Source of the DNA: Alviniconcha marisindica
Taxonomy: Eukaryota; Mollusca; Gastropoda; Provannidae
DNA: 64,000 nucleotides
Direction: 5' to 3'
NCBI GenBank assembly: GCA_018857735.1
Contig: JABMCL010001116.1
Location: forward strand, 98,501 to 162,500
Positions 48,460 to 61,066 of the stretch are shown piece after piece (position 1 is the first letter of the stretch; each line of letters starts with the position of its first letter). Below the pieces are notes generated by a model. The model saw only the letters and a list, made by a program, of their open reading frames with translations. It was not told where the DNA came from and did no database searches. A program made the position numbers and the translations under genes.

Positions 48460-51400
48460 CACACACACACACACACACACACTCTCTCTCTCTCTCCCCT
48501 TCCCCCCCCCCCCCCCCACACACACACATAATTATACACACGGGCGCGTTTGTGAAAAAAAGAGGGGGAAAAAAAGAGCTACAAACATTTCCGAAAGACT
48601 CCTGGAGAATCAGATACGTGCAGCATTTTTTAAAAGATTCGAAACAATAAGTTCTTACCGGGAAAACGACTTTAAAAGACTAGGAAACTCCGTCCATGGC
48701 CTAGTTTGCCCCCTTTGCCTGTGTGAACCTCGGAGTCAGTTTTCGTGGGTCGTGTTCATTGTTCACTCAAGTCGGAGGCAGTCGGCAGCGTGCTCTTAGC
48801 AACAGCCTGGTGACCTCTACACATCAGTGACTCCGACAGACTCAGTGACTGACATTTACAACCTGGTGACCTCTACACATCAGTGACTGTCCGACAGACT
48901 CAGTGACTGACATTTACAACCTGGTGACCTCTACACATCAGTGACTGTCCGACAGACTCAGTGACTGACATTTACAACCTGGTGACCTTACACATCGTGA
49001 CTGTCCGACAGACTCAGTGACTGACATTTACAACCTGGTGACCTTACACATCGTGACTGTCCGACAGACTCAGTGACTGACATTTACAACCTGGTGACCT
49101 TTACACATCGTGACTGTCCGACAGACTCAGTGACTGACATTTACAACCTGGTGACCTTTACACATCGTGACTGTCCGACAGACTCAGTGACTGACATTTA
49201 CAACCTGGTGACCTTTACACATCGTGACTGTCCGACAGACTCAGTGACTGACATTTACAACCTGGTGACCTCTACACATCAGTGACTGTCCGACAGACTC
49301 AGTGACTGACATTTACAACCTGGTGACCTCTACACATCAGTGACTGTCCGACAGACTCAGTGACTGACATTTACAACCTGGTGACCTTTACACATCGTGA
49401 CTGTCCGACAGACTCAGTGACTGACATTTACAACCTGGTGACCTTTACACATCGTGACTGTCCGACAGACTTTAGTGACTGACATTTACAACCTGGTGAC
49501 CTCTACACATCGTGACTGTCCGACAGACAGTGATGACATTTACAACCTGGTGACCTCTACACATCGTGACTCCGACAGATCAGTACTGCATTATGGTGCA
49601 TTGACACACGGATTATTGATTATGACTGAATTTACAACTGTGAAACGGACTGTCGTGTTAGTGATGTTTCTGGTGTTACATGTGTGTGTTGTGATGGTGT
49701 ACTGTGATTGAAGACGATTTGTGTTGTGTTGGGTGTGTGTGTGGTGTGTGTGGTGGTGTGTGGGTGGTGTTGTGGTGGTTTGTGTTTGTGTGTGTGGTGA
49801 AAGAGAAAGACTGTTGCTACAGGAAACGGCTTTCTTTTTGTTTCAGTGTTGGCCCATACAAGACAACAACAGCAGCAACAACAAACAAAACAAACAGCAA
49901 CACAACAAAAACAACTGATGATGTGCTACTATGAGAATATGTCCGTTTCAGAGTTGTCTCAGAACCGGCTGTTGACATGTTGCTTTGAAAACTGGTCTCA
50001 GTTTCAGTTTTTGCACAGAACAAGCTGCTTTTAGAACTGGTCTGTTTCAGTTTTTGCACAGAACAAACTACTTTGAGAACCGGTCTCTGTTTCAGTTTTT
50101 GCTCAGAACAAGCTGCTACGAGCACTGGTCTCTGTTTCAGGTTTTGCACAGAAATGGCTTTTATGAGAACCGGTCTCTGTTTGAGTTTTTGCTCAGAAAA
50201 ACTACTTTGAGAACTGTTTCAGTTTTTGCTCAGAGCAAACTACTTTGAGAACTGTTTCAGTTTTTGCTCAGAGCAAACTACTCTGAGAACTGTTTCAGTT
50301 TTTGCTCAGAACAAACTACTTTGAGAACTGTTTCAGTTTTTGCTCAGAACAAACTACTTTGAGAACTGTTTCAGTTTTTGCTCAGAACAAACTACTTGAG
50401 AACTGTTTCAGTTTTTGCTCAGAGCAAACTACTCTGAGAACTGTTTCAGTTTTTGCTCAGAGCAAACTACTCTGAGAACTGTTTCAGTTTTTGCACAGAG
50501 CAAACTACTCTGAGAACTGTTTCAGTTTTTGCACGGAGCAAACTACTTTGAGAACTGTTTCAGTTTTTGCACAGAGCAAACTACTTTGAGAACTGTTTCA
50601 GTTTTTGCTCAGAGCAAACAACTATGAGCACTGGCGTCTGTTTCAGTGCTGGCCCAGAACAAGCTGGTGATGTGTTACTATGAGAACTGGTCGCAGTACC
50701 GCCGCAACCGGCCCTTCTTCCCGGAACAGATCAACGTGGAGTACTGCACGCACCTGGTCTACTCCTTCGCCAAGCTGTCCGGCAACAGGCTGACCACGCT
50801 GGAGTGGAACGAGGTCTTGGACTACACCGACGGCCTGTATGTCCACGCCTCAATGATTAATAATAACAACTCTTTGATGACGCTTTGCACTGTGAAAACT
50901 TTACGAGCTCACGGCGCTGTATAATAATATCACAGATACAATGTTACCACCATAAATGTCAATAGAATGAACACGTACCACGAATACACATAACAACACT
51001 CAAAACATTTAAACATTCAAGAACAAAAGCAAACAAACAAATGAGTGAAAAACGCAATCAAGCCCATCCAAAAGAGTGCTGTCCTTTATTCTGTGTCTAC
51101 AACATACAGTTAACGTTGCTGTCCTTTATTCTGTGTCTACAACATACAGTTAACGTTGCTGTCCTTTATTCTGTGTCTACAACATACAGTTAACGTTGCT
51201 GTCCTTTATTCTGTGTCTACAACATACAGTTAACGTTGCTGTCCTTTAGTCTGTGTCTACAACATACAGTTAACGTTGCTGTCCTTTAGTCTGTGTCTAC
51301 AACATACAATTAACGGTGCTGTCCTTTATTCTGTGTCTACAACATACAGTTAACGTTGCTGTCCTTTAGTCTGTGTCTACAACATACAGTTAACGTTGCT

Positions 51401-54400
51401 GTCCTTTAGTCTGTGTCTACAACATACAATTAACGGTGCTGTCCTTTATTCTGTGTCTACAACATACAGTTAACGTTGCTGTCCTTTATTCTGTGTCTAC
51501 AACATACAATTAACGGTACTGTCCTTTACTCTGTCTACAACATACAGTTAAAGTCGCGACGGCATTAGTTGGCTGTTTTTATCACACAGCTACAAACGCT
51601 TCAACACTAACTAGCTGTTTTTACCACACAGCTACAACACTGAGTGTTTTCACCACACAGCTACAACACTGAGTGTTTTCACCACACAGCTATAACACTG
51701 AGTGTTTTCACCACACAGCTACAAACGCTTCAACATTAACTGGCTGTTTTCACCACACAGCTACAAACGCTTCAACACTGTTTTTTACAAACGCTTCAAC
51801 ATTAACTGGCTGTTTTCACCACACAGCTACAAACGCTTCAGCATTAACTGGCTGTTTTCACCACACAGCTACAAACGCTTCAGCATTAACTGGCTGTTTT
51901 CACCACAGCTACAAACGCTTCAACATTAACTGGCTGTTTTCACCACACAGCTACAAACGCTTCAGCATTAACTGGCTGTTTTCACCACAGCTACAAACGC
52001 TTCAGCATTAACTGGCTGTTTTCACCACAGCTACAAACGCTTCAACATTAACTGGCTGTTTTCACCACAGCTACAAACGCTTCAACATTAACTGGCTGTT
52101 TTCACCACAGCTACAAACGCTTCAACGACCTGAAGCTGAAGAAGCCGGGGCTGAAGACCTTGCTGGCGGTGGGAGGATTCACGGCCCGCTCAGAGGGATT
52201 CAGCGCCATGTCCGCCACCTCAGCCAACCGCCAGCAGTTCGTAAGCTCCGCCATCAGCTGGCTGCGCGAGCACAACTTTGATGGCCTTGACATCGACTGG
52301 GAGTACCCGGGTCACGCCGGCCAGGGGGGACGACCCGAGGACAAGGCCAACTTCGCGCTGCTCGTGCAGGTGTGTGGTTGCTCGAGTCTTATCTCGTGCG
52401 CTCCTGGGCTCTCTTTCCATAGTGTGTCTGGGGCTTCTCTCCATAGTCCATAGTGTCTTTAGGGTTTCTTTCCATTGTGTGTCTGTTTCTTACCAGGAGT
52501 ACTCCTGGGATTCCTTTCCATAGAGTCTCTGTGGTTTCTTTCCATGGATTCTGGTGTGTTTTTCCTTCTTGGTGCCGTGACTGTGATGTTACACGTTACA
52601 GGACCTTAGGAATGGGTTTGGTGTTACATGTTACACGAAAGTAGGAATGGGTTTGGTGCCCTAACTGTGGTGTTACATGTTATAGGACCTAAGGAATGGT
52701 TTCGGTGTTACACCTTACAGGACCCCAGGAACAGGTTTGGTGTTACACGTTACAGGACCCCAGGAACGAGTTTGGTGTTACACGTTACAGGACCCCAGGA
52801 ACAGGTTTGGTGTTACACGTTACAGGACCTCACGAACGGGTTTGGTGTTACACGTTACAGGACCCCAGGAACGGGTTTGGTGTTACACGTTACAGGACCT
52901 TAGGAACGAGTTTTGTGTTACACGTTACAGGACCTTAGGAACGAGTTTTGTGTTACACGTTACAGGACCTTAGGAACGAGTTTTGTGTTACACGTTACAG
53001 GACCTTAGGAACGAGTTTTGTGTTACACGTTACGGGACCTTAGGAACGAGTTTTGTGTTACACGTTACAGGACCTTAGGAACGGGTTGGGTGTTACACGT
53101 TACAGGACCCCAGGAACTGGTTTTGTGTTACACGTTACAGGACCCCAGGAACGGGTTGTGTGTTACACGTTACAGGACCTTAGGAACGGGTTGTGTGTTA
53201 CACGTTACAGGACCTCAGGAACGGGTTGTGTGTTACACGTTACAGGACCTTAGGAACGGGTTGTGTGTTACACGTTACAGGACCCCAGGAACGGGTTGTG
53301 TGTTACACGTTACAGGACCTTAGGAACTGGTTGTGTGTTACACGTTACAGGACCTCAGGAACGGGTTCGAGGCCGAGGCGGCGGCCAGTGGACGGGAGAC
53401 GTTGCTGCTGACTGCCGCTGTTGCTGCTGGCTACAGCACCGTCAGCAACGGCTATGACATTCCCGCCCTCAACCGGTGAGTCGCACGTTGGAAACCCGTC
53501 CGCCAACCAGCTCATCCACTCGCCCATTTGTTCAACGCCCTTTCGTCCAGCTGCCCATTTGCCCAACGCCCACTCATCCACCCGCCCATTTGCCCAACGC
53601 CCACCCGCCCATTTGCCCAACGCCCACTCGTCCATCCACCCATTTGTCCACGCCCACTCATCCACCCGCCCATTTACCCAACGCCCACCCACCCATTTGC
53701 CCAACGCCCACCCGCTCATTTGCCCAACGCCCACTCGTCCACCCGCTCATTTGCCCAACGCCCACTCCTCCACCCGCCCATTTGTCTACCGCCCACTCCT
53801 CCACCCGCCCATTTGTCCAACGCCCACTCGTCCATCCACCCATCCGCCCACCCACTCGTCCTCCTCCCTACACATCCACCCACTCATCCACTCGTCCACC
53901 CACTTGTACACCCACCCATCCTGTCATGTCCTTTGAAACTGATTTATAGTCATCTACATACATAGATATTCATTCGCAATATTTCATCTCCATTCTTTGA
54001 GGGACACAACTCTGTAGACCGGCGGTTTCACGAAAGCTCTGTAAATATTGCTGTTGTTTTAGTCTTTCAAAGCCTGCACCATTTATAATTTATGTTTGTT
54101 TATTTTGCTCGTGACCGTGGTTCAAATGTTCTGTGTTTACGGAGGACAAATAAATATTCTTGATAAGCTCCTGCATATGATAGCGGCAGAGACGGGTAAA
54201 ATACGACAGACGAATGCTGTCTAGCATTTGTGTAGTGATTGGAACCAGTGATGTTTTGTTTCATGCTGTGACGTTACCTGCTGATGTCTTGTTTGGTATT
54301 GTGACGTTACCTGCTGGTGTCTTGTTTGGTGATGTGACGTTACCTGCTGATGTCTTGTTTAGTGTTGTGACGTTACCTGCTGATGTCTTGTTTGGTGTTG

Positions 54401-57102
54401 TGACGTTACCTCGTGATGTCTCGTTTGGTGTTGTGACGTTACCTGCTGATGTCTTGTTTGGTGTTGTGATGTTACCTCGTGATGTCTTGTGTGGTGTTGT
54501 GACGTTACCTCGTGATGTCTTGTGTGGTGTTGTGACGTTACCTCGTGATGTCTTGTGTGGTGTTGTGACGTTACCTCGTGATGTCTTGTGTGGTGTTGTG
54601 ACGTTACCTCGTGATGTCTTGTGTGGTGTTGTGACGTTACCTCGTGATGTCTTGTGTGGTGTTGTGACGTTACCTCGTGATGTCTTGTGTGGTGTTGTGA
54701 CGTTACCTCGTGATGTCTTGTGTGGTGTTGTGACGTTACCTCGTGATGTCTTGTGTGGTGTTGTGACGTTACCTGCTGATGCCTTGTTTGGTCTTGTGAC
54801 GTTACCTCGTGATGTCTTGTGTGGTGTTGTGACGTTACCTCGTGATGTCTTGTGTGGTGTTGTGACGTTACCTGCTGATGTCTTGTGTGGTGTTGTGACG
54901 TTACCTCGTGATGTCTTGTGTGGTGTTGTGACGTTACCTGCTGATGTCTTGTGTGGTGTTGTGACGTTACCTGCTGATGCCTTGTTTGGTGGTGTGACTG
55001 TACCTTCCTGGTGACGTCCTGTTTGCGGTGTGCCAGGTATCTGGACTACATCAACATAATGACCTATGACCTGCACGGGTCCTGGGACAGCAAAACGGGA
55101 CACAATGCGGGTCTCTACACCAGCAGCACCGACACTGACAACTTCTCTGTAGTAAGTGGCCCCACACCCCGCTCTCCGTCTCCGTCTGCCCCCCCCCCCC
55201 CCCCCCCCCCCCCGACCCCCCCCCCTCCCTCGTCTCTCTCTGTTTTTCTGGCCCTTCCTGCTCTAGTCAATTCTGTTTTCCAGTCTTCCTGTTCTGGTAC
55301 GTTCTCTTGTCCACTCTTCCTGCTTCGGTCAGTTCTCGTTTCCAATCTTCCCGCTCTGGTAAGCTCTCTTTTTCAATCTTCCCGCTCTGGTAAGCTCTTT
55401 TTTCCCAATCTTCCTGCTCTGGTACGTTCTCTTGTCCAATCTTCCTGCTTTGGTACGTTCTCTTTTCCAGCCTTCATGCTCTAGTCTGTTCCCTTTTCAA
55501 GTCTTCCTGCTTTGCGGCTATGGTCCACTTTCGATCAACAGATGCCACGTAGCATGCTCTGCCACACGTCCTGCACTGACTGACGGAGAGACGACTGTGG
55601 GTAGAGGTCTCCGTTGAAACTTGAATGGCAGACACCAGTGACGAAGAAACCGCCGCCTTGCTAGCTTCATTATTACTCTGCCGGAAATAGAATCAAATAA
55701 CGAACGAATGCTGTAACATCGTTCGTGAGATAATGACACCGATGGCGGGTCATAGCGTTTAGTCAGTTCTGTTTCCTCTGTCTTCCTGCTACAGTCAGTT
55801 CTGTTTCCTCTGTCTTCCTGCTACAGTCAGTTCTGTTTCCTCTGTCTTCCTGCTATAGTCAGTTCTGTTTCCTCTCTCTTCCCGCTATCGTCAGTTCTGT
55901 TTCCTCTGTCTTCCTGCTACGGTCTGTTCTGTTTCCTCTGTCTTCCTGCTACGGTCTGTTCTGTTTCCTCTGTCTTCCTGCTACGGTCTGTTCTGTTCTC
56001 TCTTCCTGCTACAGTCAGTTCTGTTTCCTCTGTCTTCCTGCTACAGTCAGTTCTGTTTCCTCTGTCTTCCTGCTACAGTCAGTTCTGTTTCCTCTCTCTT
56101 CCTGCTACAGTCAGTTCTGTTTCCTCTCTCTTCCTGCTACGGTCTGTTCTGTTTCCTCTCTCTTCCTGCTACGGTCAGTTCTGTTTCCTCTCTCTTCCCA
56201 CTTTAATCAGTTCTGTTCTCTCTTCCTGCTACGGTCAGTTCTGTTTCCTCTCTCTTCCTGCTACAGTCAGTTGTTTCCTCTCTCTTACCACTTTAATCAG
56301 TTCTGTTCTCTCTTCCTGCTACAGTCAGTTCTGTTCTCTCTTCCTGCTACAGTCAGTTCTGTTCTCTCTTCCTGCTACAGTCAGTTCTGTTCTCTCTTCC
56401 TGCTACAGTCAGTTCTGTTTCCTCTCTCTTCCTGCTACAGTCAGTTCTGTTTCCTCTCTCTTCCTGCTACAGTCAGTTCTGTTCTCTCTTCCTGCTACAG
56501 TCAGTTCTGTTTCCTCTCTCTTCCTGCTACAGTCAGTTCTGTTTCCTCTCTCTTCCTGCTACAGTCAGTTCTGTTTCCTCTCTCTTCCTGCTACAGTCAG
56601 TTCTGTTTCCTCTCTCTTCCTGCTACAGTCAGTTCTGTTTCCTCTCTCTTCCTGCTACAGTCAGTTCTGTTTCCTCTCTCTTCCTGCTATTGTCTGTTCC
56701 CCTTTCTTCTCTCTTCCTGCTGCTACAGTGAGTTCTGTTTCCCGTCTCTTCCTGGTCTGGTGGACGTGACACAATGAAATACTTGCTGTTCATTAACTCC
56801 AAGCACTGGTTCATGACATCCTGCCTCCAACCATTGCCGTAACTGGTTATGCCACAGGTCTCCAAGCACTGGTTCATGACATCCTGCCTCCAACCATTGC
56901 CGTAACTGGTTATGCCACAGGTCTCCAAGCACTGGTTCATGACATCCTGCCTCCAACCATTGCCGTAACTGGTTATGCCCCAGGTCTCCAAAGAGGCGAG
57001 TTGGTGCTCAAATGGCAGAACGTCTGCAGCAGTCACTGTGCACATTGCTTACACTAGCACGAATAAACCAAAATCGTTTGAATCGAGATGGACACCCCCC
57101 CC

Positions 57103-57161
<59 letters not shown>

Positions 57162-59642
57162 CCTCTTCTTCTTTTTTTACTAGGGCGGACGCGACTCATG
57201 TTTACCTGCGTGTTTCAATGCTTTGTTAAACTGGTTTAACTCTGAGTTGTCTCCGAAGACGTATCGACGAGGGCTGACATCCCAGCCAGGAGGTGGGGTG
57301 GGGTGGGTGGGGGGGGGGGGGGGGGGAAGGGGGGGAAGAGGAAGACTAAACCTAAGGGTACACTGTCACCACCATGATGACGCGTGCATTAAGATGGTCA
57401 GCGATGAGAGCCATTTTAATGTTTCGTGAATAAATTGTGATGTACAAAATCACGACAGTGTCCACAAACCACAACCTTTTCGAAGAGAAAGGAGAACCGA
57501 AGCTGTATCGAACCGAGGTCCTTCTGCTTACCAGCCTTACCGCTAGGCCAAACCGGCTCACCTGTTTCGACGCTATGTTGCTTCCACAGTCATAATTATT
57601 AGAACCCAAACTTTTCGGAGGGCACTGACAGCATGGGTGGACAGATGCGCGGAGATAGGGAGTGGGTACCCCTACAGTGGCGTAACCAGTTCTGGCAGAG
57701 TGTGGAGGAAGGTGGCAGAAGTATCTCTGGCGCGAGCTGCCACGAGTGCCAACACGTCTTTTGTCGCGACAAAAGTATGCTTGTCGCGACAAAAATATTT
57801 TGTCGCCACCAAAGTTTTGTCGTGACAAATATATGGCACAAAACACGTCTTTTGTCTCGACAAAAGTATGCATACTCTTGTCGCGACAAAAGATTGTTTT
57901 GCCGCGACAAACACGCGTTTGTCGCGACAAAAATGATACTTGCGGTAGCTCCCGCCAATGGTACAGAAGGCGAGGCGTGGCGTTTGTGCTGCCCACTGAC
58001 TGCTGGCTTTCCCTGCCCAGTCGGAGGTGGCCAAGAACTGGGTGAACGGCGGCGCGGTGCGGGCCAAGACGTTGGTGGGGCTGGCGACGTATGGACGGAC
58101 CTTCACCCTGGCCGACCCCACAGACACCGGTGTGGGAGCCAGAGCCACGGGCCCGGGAAGTGCCGGCACCTACAGCGGCTCCAGGGGCTTCCTCACCTAC
58201 TACGAGGTGAGTGCCCAGAGGTGACCTGTTATCAGGTGAGTACGTAAAGGTGTCCTATGAGGTAAGTACACGGGGTACCAGGCGAGATCAAAAGATCAAG
58301 AGATCTTAGAGGAGGGAGGTGGAGCTGGACCCTCAACTTAGCCCGGAAGAGATCATGAGTAGGGAGGTGGAGCTGGGCTAAGAAAGTTGGACTTCCTTTG
58401 CTTGAGTTGTCCAAGTTGTTCGTCAACAGCAGTGCAACGGATATTGTCTTTGTGACTCTGGCCAAGCACAGCAGTTGAAACAGCAATTGTGCAGTGCACA
58501 AGTCGCTGGGCAATGGCGAGGGGACACCGCCTAACACTTCCATTGATCTGGCGGCGGTCCACGGTCTCTCCGGTCTTTTTCGGGCGGTTTCCGCGGTCGA
58601 GCCTTCACTCTGTCGGCCCCTTCCCACTCTGTCCCCGTCCCTAATAGGCCATCTCGCCTCGTGGACGTAAAGCACCAAGAAAGAAAGGTAAGTACACAGC
58701 AGTGACCTATGAGGTGAGTGCCCAAGAGGTGACCTGTTATCGGGTGAGTACATAAAGGTGTCCCATGAGGCAAGTACACAGCGGTGACCTATGAGGTGAG
58801 TGCACAGCGGTAACCTATGAGTTCACGAAGGGAAAGTTGATTGAGGTTGAGTACACTGAGGTGCAACCTACCTCTAGTACACAAGCAGTGAAGTGCTTAT
58901 GAGGTGAGTACACAGAAGGGAAGTATTTTGAGGTGAGTATACAGCGGTACCTAAAGAGTACACAGAGGTGAATGCTATGAAGCGAGTACACAGAAATGAC
59001 CGTATGGGATACACAGAGGGACCAATGAGGTGAGTACACAGCGGTACCTATGAGGTGAGTACACAGCGTTGACCTATGAAGCGAGCACACAACGGTGACA
59101 TATGTGTACACAGAGGTGACCTAATATAAGGTGAGTACACAGCAGGGGACCTATAAGGTGAGTACACAACGGTTTACCTATGAGGTGAGGCACACAACGG
59201 TGACATATGTGTACACAGAGGTGACCTAATATAAGGTGAGTACACAGCAGTCAACCTATAAATTGAGAAAAACGGTTGAACCATATGGAGGTGGGGCATA
59301 CATTGGTGACTACTATGGGGGTGAAACAGTGCACAGGGTTGAAACCTGTATGAGCCTTGAGTTTACAGTTGAAATACGATTGAGAAAGGGGTATGGTACT
59401 TGAACAGGGGTGAAACATTGTATATTGGTGTTGAACAGGTGTGTAAAACAGTGTACTGGTGTTGAACAGGTGAGACATTGTGTATTGGTGTTGAACAGGT
59501 GTGTAAAACAGTGTACTGGTGTTGAGCAGGTGAGACATTGTGTATTGGTGTTGAACAGGTGTGTGAGGCAATAAACAGATGTGTAAGACATCGTGTATTG
59601 AAGCTGAACAGATGTGTGTCAGACACTGTATTGGTGTTGAAC

Positions 59643-59733
<91 letters not shown>

Positions 59734-59883
59734 ACACTTTATTGGTGTTGCACAGGTGTATGAGACACTGTGTATTGGTGTTGAACAGGTGTGTGTCAGA
59801 CACTATATTAGAGTTGAACAGGTGTATGAGACACTGTGTATTGGTGTTGAATAGGTGTATAAGACACTGTGTACTGGTGTTAA

Positions 59884-59965
<82 letters not shown>

Positions 59966-61024
59966 TACTGTATTGGTGTTGAACAGGTATATGTGTCAGA
60001 CACTGTATTGGTGTTGAACAGGTATGTGAAATGGCGCTGGCCAAGGGGTTCACGCGAGTGTTTGACCAAGAAACCAAGACGCCCTACGCTTACAAGGGAA
60101 ACCAGTGGATCACCTATGATGACGTCACCAGCCTGCAGTACAAGGTGAGAGGTGCTAATGTCACGGTCCTTTCCCACCCGTCGATACGGCAGAATGGCTC
60201 TGCTTGTGCCACTGCCTTGTGGCGAACTTCTCCCCGATAACTGTTGCTTTGGCTGTGTGTCATCGTCGTCAACCCATATTTTGTGTCATCGTCGTCACCC
60301 CATAGTTTGTCTGTGTCACGTCGTCATCCCATAGTTTGTGTCATCGTCGTCACCCCATATTTCGTCTATATCACGTCGTCATCCCATAGTTTGTCTGTGT
60401 CACGTCGTCATCCCAAAGTTTGTGTCACGTCGTCATCCCATAGTTTATCTGTGTCACGTCGTCATCCCATAGTTTGTCTGTATCACGTCGTCATCCCATA
60501 GTTTGTCTGTATCACGTCGTCATCCCATAGTTTGTCTGTGTCACGTCGTCATCCCATAGTTTGTCTGTGTCACGTCGTCATCCCATAGTTTGTCTGTGTC
60601 ACGCAGGCTGTCCAGTCTGGGTTGTCCACCTCCACCTTTCATGCAGCAGTGTACGGAACAGACAAATACGATGTACATCAGCGAGACTTACAAGAAAGAT
60701 GACCAGAGAGCAGGTCACATTAAGAAGGCGCTGGAATAGAACAGAGGAGTATGAAGGGGCGCTACTCATGTAGTACCTCCATCAGCACAACGGCAACTGA
60801 TAGTCCACAGCGACTGAGGATACTGTTAGAGGCATGGACCTATAACTGTACAGGTCCATGGTTAGAGGGAAGGCAGACGCCAAAGCCAAAGTGAAGGAAT
60901 GGGGGCAACAAGGAGGTGTTGCTGAGAAATAAAAGCAACATTATGAAATCAAGCGATTTCCTAACGAACTGCAAGAGGGCGGTATTTGACATCCCTAGCA
61001 CAGTAAACAGGCTCCGGTGAAAGG

Positions 61025-61066
<42 letters not shown>

